64,000 nucleotides of DNA from Pseudomonas inefficax (GCF_900277125.1 NZ_OPYN01000070.1:186212-250211); one strand, 5' to 3'. Shown: positions 1 to 9,821, counted from the stretch's first letter. The notes: generated by a model not told the origin, from the sequence alone. Numbers and translations are program-made.

Positions 1-431
1 TCGCTTTGCAGCACGCTGCCGTTGCCGTCCAGCTGGTTGACCCAGAAGTTGGCCTCGACCGCGATGAAGCGGCCCTCGGCGATGCTGAGGTTGCCTTCGA
101 TGGGGAAGTGGCCGAACTGCTCGGCGCCTTCGCCCAGGGCGATGCGGCTTGGCTCGCTGCCCACTTGCTGTTGCCAGGCCTTGTGCAGCAGCACGGTGTA
201 GTCGGCGGTAGCTTCCAGGCGAGTGGCTTCGTCTTCCAGCGCCAGGCGGCGCTCGGCGTCCTTCTCCAGGCGTGGAGCGCCGGCGCTCCAGTCTTCGGGG
301 GCGAACGGGCTGGTGAAGGCGGGCACGCTGTTCTGCCGCACCAGGAGCATTTCTACCTGATACAGGCCTTCGGCGAAGGCGGCCGGGGCGAACAGCGCCA
401 GCAGCAGGGTCAGGCAACGGATGGCACGCAT
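1..431 (-). CDS. CsiV family protein (3' end outside window)
   Basis: The first 143 codons of a leftward gene whose C-terminus lies outside the window. The product begins MRAIRCLTLLLALFAPAAFA, a clear signal peptide, followed by EGLYQVEMLLVRQ, the opening beta strand typical of CsiV-like periplasmic proteins. The start lies 9 bases beyond the mfd stop, in the same direction, so the two are probably co-transcribed. In Pseudomonas a CsiV-family gene commonly follows mfd. The family is named after a Vibrio peptidoglycan-binding partner of LpoA; that role is not demonstrated here. Family assignment is by resemblance and is moderate; that it is a secreted protein is well supported. Confidence 0.65.
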   Translation of the reverse strand, partial: MRAIRCLTLLLALFAPAAFAEGLYQVEMLLVRQNSVPAFTSPFAPEDWSAGAPRLEKDAERRLALEDEATRLEATADYTVLLHKAWQQQVGSEPSRIALGEGAEQFGHFPIEGNLSIAEGRFIAVEANFWVNQLDGNGSVLQS

Positions 432-440
432 GGATCTTCC

Positions 441-3400
441 TTAGGCAGGCTGTGGGGTCAGGCGCTCGAACAGCGCCTCCAGGGTATTGAAGCGTTCGTC
501 GGGGCGTTCCATGGGCACCAGGAAGCGGAACTGGGTGGCGCCTTCGAACTTGTAGCGTTTGGGCTGGCCCTGGATCAGCTTGATCAGGGTCAGCGGGTCG
601 ACCGGGGTCTCGGCTTCGAATTCGATCTTGCCGCCGTTGGGGCCGGCGTCGACCTTCTTGATGCCGAGCTTTTCCGCGTGCAGCTTGAGCGAGGTCAGGC
701 GCATCAGGTTCTTGGTCGGCTCGGGCAGCAGGCCGAAGCGGTCGATCATTTCCACCTGCAGGTCCTTGAGGCCTTCTTCGTCGGCAGCCGAGGCAATGCG
801 CTTGTACAGGATCAGCCGCGCATGCACATCGGGCAGGTAGTCCTCGGGGATCAGTGCCGGCAGGCGCAGGTTGATTTCCGGGCCGCCGCCCAGCGGCTGC
901 TCGAGGTTGGGCTGGGTGCCCTTGCGGATCGCCTTGACCGCGCGCTCGAGCATTTCCATGTACAGGGTAAAGCCCACCGCCTGGATCTGCCCGCTCTGGC
1001 CTTCGCCCAGCAGCTCGCCGGCGCCGCGAATTTCCAGGTCGTTGGTGGCCAGCACGAAGCCGGCGCCGAGGTCCTGGGTGTTGGCGATTGCCTCCAGGCG
1101 TTTTTCGGCGTCGGCGCTGACCTTCTGCCGGGTTGGCGTCAGCAGGTAGGCGTAGGCCTGGTGGTGGCTACGGCCAACCCGGCCGCGCAGCTGGTGCAGC
1201 TGGGCCAGGCCGAACTTGTCGGCGCGCTCGATGACGATGGTGTTGGCGCTGGGCACGTCGATGCCGGTTTCGATGATGGTGGAGGCCACCAGCACGTTGA
1301 AGCGCTTGTGGTAGAAGTCGCTCATCACCTGTTCCAGCTCGCGCTCGCGCATCTGCCCGTGGCCGATGCCGATGCGTGCCTCGGGCACCAGTTCGGCAAG
1401 CTCGGCGGCGCATTTCTCGATGGTTTTCACATCGTTGTGCAGGTAGTACACCTGGCCACCGCGCAGCAACTCACGCAGCAGCGCCTCCTTGACCGTGCTC
1501 TTGTTCTGCTCCATGACGAAGGTGCGTACCGACAAACGGCGCGCCGGCGGCGTGGCGATGATAGACAGGTCGCGCATGCCCGCCACCGCCATGTTCAGCG
1601 TACGCGGGATCGGCGTGGCGGTGAGGGTGAGGATATCCACCTCGCTGCGCAGGGCCTTGAGCTGTTCCTTCTGGCGCACGCCAAAACGGTGCTCTTCGTC
1701 GATGATGGCCAGGCCCAGGTCCTTGAAGCGTACATCGTCCTGCAGCAGCTTGTGGGTGCCGATGAGGATGTCGATCTTGCCTTCGGCCAGCTCGGCGGCG
1801 GCGCTGGCCACTTCCTTGGCCGACTTGAAGCGGCTCATCACCTCCACGCGCACCGGCCAGTCGGCGAAACGGTCGCGGAAGCTGTTGTAGTGCTGCTGGG
1901 CGAGCAGGGTGGTGGGCACCAGCACGGCCACCTGGCGGCCGCTGTGCACGGCGATGAACGCCGCGCGCATGGCCACTTCGGTCTTGCCGAAGCCGACGTC
2001 GCCGCACACCAGGCGGTCCATCGGCTTGGGTGCCAGCATGTCTGCGCGCACGGCTTCGATGGCGGCCTGCTGGTCGGGGGTTTCCTCGAACGGGAAGCCG
2101 GCGCTGAAGGTGGCGTAGTCGGCGGACGGGTCGGCAAATGCATAGCCCTTGCGCGCGGCGCGGCGGGCATAGATGTCGAGCAGTTCGGCGGCCACGTCGC
2201 GCACCTGTTCGGCAGCTTTGCGCTTGGCCTTCTGCCAGGCCTCCGAGCCCAGCCGGTGCAGTGGTGCCAGGGCGTCGTCGCTGCCGGTGTAGCGGGCGAT
2301 CAGGTGCAGGTTGGCCACCGGCACGTACAGCTTGGCGCCCTCGGCATATTCCAGGGTGAGGAATTCGGCGGCCTGGCCGTCGATTTCCAGGGTGGCCAAG
2401 CCCAGGTAGCGGCCCACGCCATGGTCGATGTGCACCACCGGCGCACCTTCGCGCAGCTCGGTCAGGTTCTTGATCACCGCGTCGTTGGCGGTTTCGCCAC
2501 GCTTGTCGCGGCGCCGACGCTGCATGACCCGCTGGCCGAACAGCGGGCTTTCGGCGATCAGGGCCATGGCTGGTTCGTCCAGCAGCAGGCCCTCGTCCAG
2601 CGGGGCGATGGTGATTGCCAGGCGCTCGCTGCCGGTGATGAAATCGGCCCAGCCGTCGACGGTGTGCGGGCGCAGCTTCAGCCGCTCGAGCAGCTCCAGC
2701 AGCACTTCGCGGCGGCCCGCCGATTCGGCGGTGAACAACACCCGGCCGGGGAACTGGTCGAGGAAGTTGGCCAGTTCGGCCAGGGGCTGGTTGGCCTTGG
2801 CCTCGATTGCCAGGTTGGGCAGGGCGCGCGCCGGGAAGCGCTCGCGGCCCACGCCCGGGTCGAGGTCTTCGGTGCTGACCACTACCCGTGGCCATTGCTT
2901 GAGCCGGGCGAAGCAATCTTCAACTGGCAGGAACAGCTCGGCCGGCGGCAGAAGCGGCCGGCTCAGGTCGCCACGGCGGTCTTCATAACGCCCGCGCACG
3001 TCGTTCCAGAAGTGCTCGGCGGCCTGTTCCACACCGGGCAGCGAGAACACCTGGGTGTCGGCCGGCAGGTAGTCGAACAGGGTCGAGGTTTCTTCGAAGA
3101 ACAGCGGCAGGTAGTACTCGATGCCGGCGGGGATGATGCCGCTGGCCAAGTCCTGGAAGATCGCGCTGCGACGGAAATCGACATCGAAGCGTTCGCGGAA
3201 GCGCGCCTTGAAGCGGGTCACTTCCTCTTTCTGCATCGGGAACTCGCGCGCCGGCAGCAGGCGCACCGAATCCACCTTGTCGATCGAGCGCTGGGTCTCG
3301 GGGTCGAAGGTGCGCAGCGTCTCGATCTCGTCATCGAACAGGTCGATGCGGTAGGGCAGCTTGCTGCCCATCGGGAACAGGTCGATCAACGCACCGCGCA

Positions 3401-3902
3401 CGGCGAACTCGCCATGCTCGTAGACGGTGTCGACGCAGCGATAGCCACTGGCCTCCAGGCGCAGGCGCATCTGCTCCACATCGATGGTCTGGCCCACGTC
3501 CAGCACCAGGCTGCTGCCCAGCAGGAAGCGGGTCGGCGCCAGGCGGTGCAGGGCGGTGGTGACCGGCACCACGAGGATGCCGTGGCTCAGCTCCGGCAGG
3601 CGGTAAAGGCTGGCGATGCGCTGGGAAATGATGTCCTGGTGCGGCGAGAACAGGTCGTAGGGCAGGGTTTCCCAATCGGGGAACGGCAGCACCGGCAGGT
3701 CCGGGGCAAAGAAGCGAAGTTCCTGTTCCAGACGATCGGCAGCCTGGCTGTCGGCAGTCAGCAGCAAAGTGAAGCGGCCCGCGCTGCTGGCGGCCTCGGC
3801 GATGGCCAGGCTGAGGGCGGCACCGGGTAGATTGCCCCAGGTTTGTTTGCCGGCCGTGGCCGACATTTGCGGTAGGCGCAGAACTGACACGGGAGATTGC
3901 AC
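441..3902 (-). CDS. mfd: Transcription-repair coupling factor Mfd
   Basis: Mfd is a DNA translocase that removes RNA polymerase stalled at lesions and recruits UvrA. The 1153-aa product matches the usual length (about 1150). In order there are a UvrB-like N-terminal region, the RNAP-interaction region (HIDHGVGRYLGL, about residue 490), a helicase core with Walker A GDVGFGKTEVA (about residue 630), the DEEH box (about 735), the helicase/TRG segment LRGRVGRSHHQAYAY, and the autoinhibitory C-terminal domain starting PEINLRLPALIPEDYLPD. It is transcribed leftward, divergent from gap, with the csiV-like gene just downstream. All key motifs appear intact. Confidence 0.98.
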   Translation of the reverse strand: MQSPVSVLRLPQMSATAGKQTWGNLPGAALSLAIAEAASSAGRFTLLLTADSQAADRLEQELRFFAPDLPVLPFPDWETLPYDLFSPHQDIISQRIASLYRLPELSHGILVVPVTTALHRLAPTRFLLGSSLVLDVGQTIDVEQMRLRLEASGYRCVDTVYEHGEFAVRGALIDLFPMGSKLPYRIDLFDDEIETLRTFDPETQRSIDKVDSVRLLPAREFPMQKEEVTRFKARFRERFDVDFRRSAIFQDLASGIIPAGIEYYLPLFFEETSTLFDYLPADTQVFSLPGVEQAAEHFWNDVRGRYEDRRGDLSRPLLPPAELFLPVEDCFARLKQWPRVVVSTEDLDPGVGRERFPARALPNLAIEAKANQPLAELANFLDQFPGRVLFTAESAGRREVLLELLERLKLRPHTVDGWADFITGSERLAITIAPLDEGLLLDEPAMALIAESPLFGQRVMQRRRRDKRGETANDAVIKNLTELREGAPVVHIDHGVGRYLGLATLEIDGQAAEFLTLEYAEGAKLYVPVANLHLIARYTGSDDALAPLHRLGSEAWQKAKRKAAEQVRDVAAELLDIYARRAARKGYAFADPSADYATFSAGFPFEETPDQQAAIEAVRADMLAPKPMDRLVCGDVGFGKTEVAMRAAFIAVHSGRQVAVLVPTTLLAQQHYNSFRDRFADWPVRVEVMSRFKSAKEVASAAAELAEGKIDILIGTHKLLQDDVRFKDLGLAIIDEEHRFGVRQKEQLKALRSEVDILTLTATPIPRTLNMAVAGMRDLSIIATPPARRLSVRTFVMEQNKSTVKEALLRELLRGGQVYYLHNDVKTIEKCAAELAELVPEARIGIGHGQMRERELEQVMSDFYHKRFNVLVASTIIETGIDVPSANTIVIERADKFGLAQLHQLRGRVGRSHHQAYAYLLTPTRQKVSADAEKRLEAIANTQDLGAGFVLATNDLEIRGAGELLGEGQSGQIQAVGFTLYMEMLERAVKAIRKGTQPNLEQPLGGGPEINLRLPALIPEDYLPDVHARLILYKRIASAADEEGLKDLQVEMIDRFGLLPEPTKNLMRLTSLKLHAEKLGIKKVDAGPNGGKIEFEAETPVDPLTLIKLIQGQPKRYKFEGATQFRFLVPMERPDERFNTLEALFERLTPQPA

Positions 3903-4004
3903 TCCAAGCGTTGCGGCAAAGAGATCGATTGTACCGGTGACGGTGCCGGCTGTCAGGCTCGAAAGGGCGTGTTCGCTGGCTTGCGTTACCGCGACAGGCG
4001 CTCA

Positions 4005-4033
4005 TTGCCCGTAACGCGTTGGGGCGTCATAAT
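4005..4033 (+). promoter_or_regulatory. Sigma-70-like promoter of gap
   Basis: TTGCCC (4005-4010) and CATAAT (4028-4033) are separated by 17 bases, about 40 bases upstream of the gap start codon, in the divergent mfd-gap gap. Spacing and -10 are close to consensus; the -35 matches only its first half. Predicted from sequence only. Confidence 0.5.
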
Positions 4034-4072
4034 GTAGCCCCTTTTTTCTGTCCCTACATGTGGAAGGTTCCC

Positions 4073-5521
4073 GTGACTCAGAAGCCCGACCAGTGTCTTG
4101 GTGAGTGGATCGATCGTGAAGCCCTGGCTGAAGCGATGATCCCGCTTATCGGTCAGCTCTACCGCAACAATAACGTGGTGAGCTCGATTTATGGCCGTAG
4201 CCTGATCAACCGTTCGGTTATCTCGATCCTCAAGGCGCACCGCTTTGCGCGTCATCGTCAAGCCGACGAAACCGAACTGTCCGTCCACGAGACATTCCCC
4301 CTGCTCAAGGCCATGAGCGAGCTGAAACTGGGCGCCGCTTCGGTCGACCTGGGCAAGCTGGCCAACAAGTTCAAGCAGGAAGGCAATGGCCGCACTGCCG
4401 AGCAGTTCGTCCGTGAAGAACTGGCCGAGGTGGTTGGCCAGCAGAACGCTTCGGCGCGCAAGGGCACCGACGTTGTCCTGTACGGCTTCGGCCGCATCGG
4501 CCGCCTGCTGGCACGCATCCTGATCGAGAAGACCGGTGGCGGCGACGGCCTGCGCCTGCGCGCCATCGTCGTGCGCAAGGGCGCCGAGAACGACCTGGTC
4601 AAGCGTGCCAGCCTGCTGCGCCGTGACTCGGTACACGGCCCGTTCGATGGCACCATCACCATCGACGAAGCCAACAACACCATCACCGCCAACGGCAACC
4701 TGATCCAGGTTATCTACGCCAAGAGCCCGAGCGAAGTCGACTACACCCAGTACGGCATCGAAAACGCGCTGATCGTCGACAACACCGGCGTATGGCGTGA
4801 TGCCGACGGCCTGGGCCAGCACCTGGCCTGCCCGGGCGCTGCCCGCGTGATCCTCACCGCACCTGGCAAGGGCGCGCTGAAGAACATCGTGCACGGCATC
4901 AACCACGGTGACATCGCTGCCGATGACAAGATCATCTCGGCCGCTTCCTGCACCACCAACGCCATCGTGCCGGTGCTCAAGGCCATCAACGACCAGTACG
5001 GCATCGTCAACGGCCACGTCGAAACCGTTCACTCGTTCACCAACGACCAGAACCTGATCGACAACTTCCACAAGGGCAGCCGCCGTGGCCGTGCCGCGCC
5101 GCTGAACATGGTCATCACCGAAACCGGCGCCGCCACTGCTGCCGCCAAGGCACTGCCAGTGCTGAAAGGCAAGCTGACCGGCAACGCCATTCGCGTACCG
5201 ACGCCGAACGTTTCGATGGCCATCCTCAACCTGAACCTCGAGAAGGCCACCAGCCGCGACGAGATCAACGAGTACCTGCGCCAGACCGCCATGCACTCGG
5301 AACTGCACAAGCAGATCGATTACGTCAGCTCGCAGGAAGTGGTTTCGACCGACTTCGTGGGTTCGCGCCACGCTGGTGTGGTTGATGCTGAAGCGACCAT
5401 CGCCAACGACAACCGCGTTGTTCTGTACGTCTGGTACGACAACGAATTCGGTTACAGCTGCCAGGTGGTTCGTGTGATGGAAGAGATGGCCGGTGTGAAC
5501 CCGCCAGCGTTTCCACGCTGA
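4073..5521 (+). CDS. gapB: Glyceraldehyde-3-phosphate dehydrogenase, long form (GapB-type)
   Basis: Interconverts glyceraldehyde-3-phosphate and 1,3-bisphosphoglycerate. The 482-aa product carries about 130 extra N-terminal residues before the Rossmann motif VVLYGFGRIGRLLARIL, which marks the long GAPDH class of Pseudomonas, as opposed to the roughly 335-aa glycolytic enzyme. The catalytic cysteine is in SAASCTTNAIVPVL (about residue 293), and the C-terminal signature VLYVWYDNEFGYSCQVVRVM is present. The GTG at 4073 is preferred: GGAAGG lies 5 bases upstream, and the alternative ATG at 4058 would place that Shine-Dalgarno inside the coding sequence. The gene is monocistronic, ending at a strong terminator. 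The long form is generally linked to gluconeogenic flux, an inference here. Confidence 0.95.
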   Translation: MTQKPDQCLGEWIDREALAEAMIPLIGQLYRNNNVVSSIYGRSLINRSVISILKAHRFARHRQADETELSVHETFPLLKAMSELKLGAASVDLGKLANKFKQEGNGRTAEQFVREELAEVVGQQNASARKGTDVVLYGFGRIGRLLARILIEKTGGGDGLRLRAIVVRKGAENDLVKRASLLRRDSVHGPFDGTITIDEANNTITANGNLIQVIYAKSPSEVDYTQYGIENALIVDNTGVWRDADGLGQHLACPGAARVILTAPGKGALKNIVHGINHGDIAADDKIISAASCTTNAIVPVLKAINDQYGIVNGHVETVHSFTNDQNLIDNFHKGSRRGRAAPLNMVITETGAATAAAKALPVLKGKLTGNAIRVPTPNVSMAILNLNLEKATSRDEINEYLRQTAMHSELHKQIDYVSSQEVVSTDFVGSRHAGVVDAEATIANDNRVVLYVWYDNEFGYSCQVVRVMEEMAGVNPPAFPR

Positions 5522-5544
5522 TACGCTTGTAAGGCAATGAAAAA

Positions 5545-5573
5545 ACGGGAACCTTCGGGTTCCCGTTTTTTTT
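5545..5573 (+). terminator. Rho-independent terminator of gap
   Basis: ACGGGAACC (5545-5553), loop TTCG, GGTTCCCGT (5558-5566), then a run of T to 5573. It begins 23 bases after the gap stop codon. Confidence 0.93.
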
Positions 5574-5603
5574 GCCTGATATTTTCTGTGCTGGCGCGGT
5601 CAT

Positions 5604-5720
5604 TGTGGGAGCGGCCTTGTGTCGCGAAAGGGCTGCGCAGCAGCCCCAGGTTATCAGCGTCACATCTGAAAATGCCGGGGCTGCTGCGCAGCCCTTTCGC
5701 GACACAAGGCCGCTCCCACA
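5604..5720. repeat. Paired REP palindrome
   Basis: Two outward-facing copies of the Pseudomonas repetitive extragenic palindrome: TGTGGGAGCGGCCTTGTGTC at the left, its reverse complement at the right, and an inner CTGCGCAGC(A)GCCCC repeat. It lies directly before the apbE start, leaving very little room for an apbE promoter. Confidence 0.85.
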
Positions 5721-5751
5721 GGGCCGGCACTGTCAACCGAGAAGTCAAACC

Positions 5752-6750
5752 TTGCGCACAGTCTTGATGCTCATCCTCATGCTCCTGACCGCCTGCGACC
5801 AGGGTCCCACCCTGGAACGCCTGGGCGGCCCGACCATGGGCAGCAGCTACAGCATCCAGTACGTCCGCGAGCCCGGCGGTCCGGCGCCGGCCCAGGTGCA
5901 GGCTGCGGTCGAAACCATCCTGCACGACATCGATCAGCACTACTCGACCTACCGCGGCGACTCCACCGTCAGCCAGTTCAACCAGTTGCCCGCCAACCAG
6001 TGCCTGGCCCTGCCGCCCGACATGCTCGAACTGGTCAGCCTTGGTCAGCAGCTGGCCGAGCAGAGCAGGGGCGCCTTCGACCTCACCGTCGAACCCTTGC
6101 TTGACCTGTGGGGCTTCGGCCCCCAGGCCCGTCACGAGCAGGTGCCCGACCCGTCGGCCCTGGCCCAGGTGCGCCAGCGCGTGGGCTACCGGCATTTGCA
6201 CATCGACGGCCAGGCCCTGTGCAAGGATGCCCCGGTGCAGCTCGACTTCAACAGCATCGCCGCCGGCCATGCCGTCGACCTGATCGCCGCGCGCCTGCAG
6301 GCCATGGGCGTGGCCAGCTTTGTTGCCGAAGCCACCGGCGAGCTCAAGGCCGCCGGCCGCAAGCCCGATGGCAGCCCCTGGCGCATCGCTCTGGAGCTGC
6401 CCCGCGAAGATCGCCAGATAGCCCGCCAGATCATCCCGGTCAATGGCCTTTCAGTATCAACCTCGGGTGACTATCGGCACTATTTCGAGGAGAATGGCCG
6501 GCGCTATTCGCACACCTTCGATGCCCGCCTTGGGCGCCCGGTGCAGCACGACCTGGCCGCGGTCACCGTGCTCGATGCCTCGGCGCTCCACGCTGACGGC
6601 TATTCGACGCTGTTGTTGATACTCGGCCCGGAACGTGGCTGGGATTTTGCCGTGGCGCATGGCCTGGCTGCGGTATTGGTGACTCGGGCCGACGGTGGTT
6701 TCGTCTCCCGAGCTACGCCCGCATTCGAACGGGCAGTGAAAGGCGAATGA
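5752..6750 (+). CDS. apbE: FAD:protein FMN transferase, ApbE family lipoprotein
   Basis: ApbE transfers FMN from FAD onto threonines of redox proteins such as NqrB/C and RnfG. The 332-aa product from the TTG at 5752 reads LRTVLMLILMLLTACDQG, with lipobox LLTAC, so it is a membrane-anchored periplasmic lipoprotein. Family motifs are present: TMGSSYSIQYV, GAFDLTVEPLLDLWGFGP, DFNSIAAGHAVD and TFDARLGRP. TTG 5752 is chosen because GAGAAG lies 7 bases upstream; ATG 5767 is the alternative and also retains the lipobox. The reading frame runs upstream into a REP element, which is not coding. No target flavoprotein gene is adjacent. Confidence 0.9.
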   Translation: MRTVLMLILMLLTACDQGPTLERLGGPTMGSSYSIQYVREPGGPAPAQVQAAVETILHDIDQHYSTYRGDSTVSQFNQLPANQCLALPPDMLELVSLGQQLAEQSRGAFDLTVEPLLDLWGFGPQARHEQVPDPSALAQVRQRVGYRHLHIDGQALCKDAPVQLDFNSIAAGHAVDLIAARLQAMGVASFVAEATGELKAAGRKPDGSPWRIALELPREDRQIARQIIPVNGLSVSTSGDYRHYFEENGRRYSHTFDARLGRPVQHDLAAVTVLDASALHADGYSTLLLILGPERGWDFAVAHGLAAVLVTRADGGFVSRATPAFERAVKGE

Positions 6751-6952
6751 AAGCACAAGCAGGGATGATCGCCGCCAGGGAATGGTTCACACATGTAGTG
6801 CGGGCAAAATTGGCCTACGACGCGACCAAGGGTTAATGTGCGCGGCGTTCACGCTTGATTAGACTGCACCCGAATTTTCTCATGACGCCCCGGCGGCATG
6901 ATCGCGCCCCGCGAGCGACCGTGGCTTGCGGGCCAGTTCTGAAGGAGTACGC

Positions 6953-8347
6953 ATGGCTGTCTACAACTACGACGTAGTGGTGCTGGGTTCCGGCCCGGCC
7001 GGAGAAGGTGCGGCAATGAACGCCGCCAAAGCAGGGCGCAAGGTGGCGATGGTCGATAGCCGTCGCCAGGTCGGGGGCAACTGCACCCACCTGGGCACCA
7101 TCCCGTCCAAGGCACTGCGTCACTCGGTGCGGCAGATCATGCAGTTCAACACCAACCCGATGTTCCGTGCCATCGGTGAGCCGCGCTGGTTCTCGTTCCC
7201 GGACGTGCTGAAAAGCGCCGAAAGGGTCATCGCCAAGCAGGTAGCGTCGCGCACCGGCTACTACGCACGTAACCGCGTGGACGTGTTCTTCGGCACCGGC
7301 AGCTTCGCCGACGAGCAGACCGTAGAAGTGGTCTGCCCCAATGGTGTGGTGGAAAAGCTCAACGCCAAGCACATCATCATTGCCACCGGCTCGCGCCCGT
7401 ACCGCCCGGCCGACATCGACTTCCACCACCCGCGCGTCTACGACAGCGACACCATCCTCAGCCTCAGCCACACCCCGCGCAAGCTGATCGTGTACGGAGC
7501 CGGCGTGATCGGTTGCGAATACGCCTCGATCTTCAGTGGCCTGGGTGTATTGGTAGAGCTGGTGGACAACCGTGGCCAGTTGCTGAGCTTCCTCGACTCG
7601 GAAATTTCCCAGGCGCTGAGCTACCACTTCAGCAACAACAACATCACCGTGCGCCACAACGAAGAGTATGAGCGCGTCGAAGGCCTGGACAACGGGGTGA
7701 TCCTGCACCTGAAGTCGGGCAAGAAAATCAAGGCCGACGCCTTGCTGTGGTGCAACGGCCGTACCGGCAATACCGACAAGCTGGGCCTGGAAAACATTGG
7801 CATCAAGGTCAACAGCCGTGGCCAGATCGAGGTCGACGAGGCCTACCGCACCAGCGTACCGAACATCTACGGTGCCGGCGACGTGATTGGCTGGCCGAGC
7901 CTGGCCAGTGCTGCCCATGACCAGGGCCGCTCTGCCGCTGGCAGCATCGTGGATAATGGCAGCTGGCGCTTCGTCAACGATGTGCCGACCGGCATCTACA
8001 CCATTCCGGAGATCAGCTCGATCGGCAAGAACGAGCAGGAACTGACCCAGGCCAAGGTGCCGTACGAAGTGGGCAAGGCCTTCTTCAAGAGCATGGCCCG
8101 TGCACAGATCGCAGGCGAGCCGCAAGGCATGCTGAAGATCCTGTTCCACCGCGAAACACTGGAGGTACTGGGCGTGCACTGCTTCGGCTACCAGGCTTCG
8201 GAAATTGTCCACATCGGCCAGGCGGTGATGAACCAGCCGGGCGAGCTGAACAACCTGAAGTACTTCGTCAACACCACGTTCAACTACCCGACCATGGCCG
8301 AAGCCTATCGGGTAGCTGCCTACGACGGCCTGAACCGGCTTTTTTGA
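6953..8347 (+). CDS. sthA: Soluble pyridine nucleotide transhydrogenase
   Basis: Cytoplasmic FAD enzyme that interconverts NADPH/NAD+ and NADP+/NADH to balance redox cofactors. The 464-aa length is exactly usual. The N-terminal FAD motif [14 protein letters not shown] is followed by [15 protein letters not shown], where the second cysteine of the disulfide seen in lipoamide dehydrogenases is replaced by Thr; this is diagnostic of SthA rather than Lpd or Gor. A second dinucleotide fold ([17 protein letters not shown]) and the dimerisation domain follow. ATG 6953 has GAAGGAG 5 bases upstream. It is convergent with the glycerophosphodiesterase gene. Confidence 0.97.
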   Translation: MAVYNYDVVVLGSGPAGEGAAMNAAKAGRKVAMVDSRRQVGGNCTHLGTIPSKALRHSVRQIMQFNTNPMFRAIGEPRWFSFPDVLKSAERVIAKQVASRTGYYARNRVDVFFGTGSFADEQTVEVVCPNGVVEKLNAKHIIIATGSRPYRPADIDFHHPRVYDSDTILSLSHTPRKLIVYGAGVIGCEYASIFSGLGVLVELVDNRGQLLSFLDSEISQALSYHFSNNNITVRHNEEYERVEGLDNGVILHLKSGKKIKADALLWCNGRTGNTDKLGLENIGIKVNSRGQIEVDEAYRTSVPNIYGAGDVIGWPSLASAAHDQGRSAAGSIVDNGSWRFVNDVPTGIYTIPEISSIGKNEQELTQAKVPYEVGKAFFKSMARAQIAGEPQGMLKILFHRETLEVLGVHCFGYQASEIVHIGQAVMNQPGELNNLKYFVNTTFNYPTMAEAYRVAAYDGLNRLF

Positions 8348-8389
8348 GCGGCTCCGACCGGTGGCCTGAGCCGGTCGGAGAGACCGATT

Positions 8390-9112
8390 TCAACCCTGCC
8401 CGAGGGTGGTCTTGGCCAAACCGGGAAAGTCTGTAATCAGGCTGTCCACGCCAAAATCAGCGAGCCGGCGCATCAGTGCCGGTTCGTTGACCGTCCACAC
8501 CGACACGTGCAAACCCTGGCCCTGGGCTTTCAGCAGGCGCTCGGGGGTGCACAGTGTCCAGTTCAATGCCAGCAGATCGCAGCCGTAGTTCTGTGCCACC
8601 TTCAGCGGGTCGAGCCAGGCGTACTCGGCAACCAGCCCGCGCTTGACGTCCGGCACCAGTTCCAGGGCGGCACCCAGCACTTCGCGTGAGCTGGAGGTGA
8701 TCGTCACCTTGTCCAGCAGGCCGTACTGCTGGGCCAGTTCGCGTATCGCCAGCACGGTGGTGGCGGCACGGGTGCGCGAGGCGCTTTTCACCTCCAGTTG
8801 CCAGTGCTCGAACGGGCATTTCTCGAACAGTTCCTCCAGTTTCGGGATCGGGCAGGGCTGGACGTGGCCCGGGCCACCTTTGCGCGCATCGATCCTGACC
8901 AGTTCGGCGGCCGGGTGCTCGACCACCTTGCCGCGTTTGCCGGTGGTGCGCTTGAGGGTTGGGTCGTGGATTACCATCAGCTCGTTGTCGGCCGACAGGT
9001 GCAGGTCCAGCTCGCAGCGGGTCACGCCATGGGCGAGGCATTGCTGGAAGCTCTTCAGGGTATTCTCGGGCGCTTCGCCCTTGGCGCCGCGGTGGCCGTA
9101 GATCAGGGTCAC
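8390..9112 (-). CDS. Glycerophosphodiester phosphodiesterase, cytoplasmic type
   Basis: Hydrolyses glycerophosphodiesters to glycerol-3-phosphate and an alcohol. The 240-aa product has the GDPD signature at its very N-terminus: IYGHRGAKGEAPENT, then CELDLHLSADNELMVIHDPTL (HR, ExD and HD metal/catalytic residues), and the C-terminal VWTVNEPALMRRLADFGVDSLITDFP. There is no signal peptide, so it resembles UgpQ rather than periplasmic GlpQ. Transcribed leftward, 31 bases downstream of the PilZ gene in the same direction, possibly in one unit. Confidence 0.92.
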   Translation of the reverse strand: MTLIYGHRGAKGEAPENTLKSFQQCLAHGVTRCELDLHLSADNELMVIHDPTLKRTTGKRGKVVEHPAAELVRIDARKGGPGHVQPCPIPKLEELFEKCPFEHWQLEVKSASRTRAATTVLAIRELAQQYGLLDKVTITSSSREVLGAALELVPDVKRGLVAEYAWLDPLKVAQNYGCDLLALNWTLCTPERLLKAQGQGLHVSVWTVNEPALMRRLADFGVDSLITDFPGLAKTTLGQG

Positions 9113-9143
9113 GTTCGTTCCTTCAAATCAGAGAAAATTGGGC

Positions 9144-9728
9144 TCAGGAGGCGGGGTCGTTCTGTTCCAGCTGCTGGCGCCGTTGCTGCTGCTGACGCTG
9201 CAGGATGTAGCGGGCCAGCAATTGCCGTTGGGCGTCGGTCATGTCGATGAATTCGGTGCCGACCTCGAAGCCGCCTTCCGGGCGCGGGTCGCAATGGGTG
9301 ACCTTGCCGCGCAGCAGCAGGCCATGGGCGCGCGGCATCAGCACCATCTTCACCTTCACCCGGGTGCCGGGGGCAACCGCTGTGCCTTGCGCGAACTCGA
9401 TGCCGCCTTCGGAGATGATCACCGGCTGGGGCTGGCCAATTTCGCCGATCAGGGTCTGGGCAACCACCGCGCTAAGCAGGTCGAGGCGTTTGTTCTGCGC
9501 GCGCAGGAAGGCGGCGAGGGTGCGGTCCTTTTCGCTCAGCTGGCGCAGCAGATGCTGCGACTCGAAGTCGGACAGGTGCAGTTCACTGAGCAGGTTGAAC
9601 AGTGGCGAATCATCTTGCAACACATCTGGGTCAAGGGCTTCGGCCGCACTGAGGGGGCTGATTTGAAGTGCGATCCGATCTTCGATGCGGTAGTATTCGC
9701 GGCGATCTTCTTCGTCTAATGTCGTCAT
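9144..9728 (-). CDS. PilZ domain c-di-GMP-binding protein
   Basis: A 194-aa cytoplasmic protein beginning MTTLDEEDRREYYRIEDRIAL. The RREYYR and EDR segment resembles the arginine-rich entry of PilZ domains, and the C-terminal half holds VIISEGGIEFAQG and GFEVGTEFIDMTDAQRQLL, typical of the PilZ barrel. PilZ proteins bind cyclic-di-GMP and modulate motility, secretion or exopolysaccharide partners; the partner here is unknown. The C-terminus is Gln-rich (RQQQQRRQQLEQ). The start at 9728 is the first Met that gives a PilZ-like protein. Divergent from lolC. Confidence 0.8.
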   Translation of the reverse strand: MTTLDEEDRREYYRIEDRIALQISPLSAAEALDPDVLQDDSPLFNLLSELHLSDFESQHLLRQLSEKDRTLAAFLRAQNKRLDLLSAVVAQTLIGEIGQPQPVIISEGGIEFAQGTAVAPGTRVKVKMVLMPRAHGLLLRGKVTHCDPRPEGGFEVGTEFIDMTDAQRQLLARYILQRQQQQRRQQLEQNDPAS

Positions 9729-9821
9729 GGCGAACCCAAGGTAGCGGCGGTGGTCCGAGTGTAAAGCCGCCGTAGGCGCCTCGCCACAAGGACGTTCCCT
9801 TTCATCCGAACAAGCCCCGAC

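Noticed and set aside
6..3830. A 1274-codon open frame on the + strand
   Set aside because: It is the antisense of mfd, low complexity (Gly/Ala/His/Gln-rich) with no domain; a product of high-GC codon bias.
3986..5371. A 461-codon open frame on the - strand, and a similar one opposite sthA (6833-8212)
   Set aside because: Both are antisense shadows of well-supported genes (gap and sthA).
6747..6836. A 29-codon frame overlapping the apbE stop (ATGA) with AAAGG upstream
   Set aside because: Too short to judge and without recognisable features; the interval more likely holds the sthA promoter.
8352..8380. A 10-bp perfect hairpin (CTCCGACCGG...CCGGTCGGAG) between convergent sthA and the phosphodiesterase gene
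   Set aside because: No T run on either strand, so not called a Rho-independent terminator; it may still shield mRNA ends.
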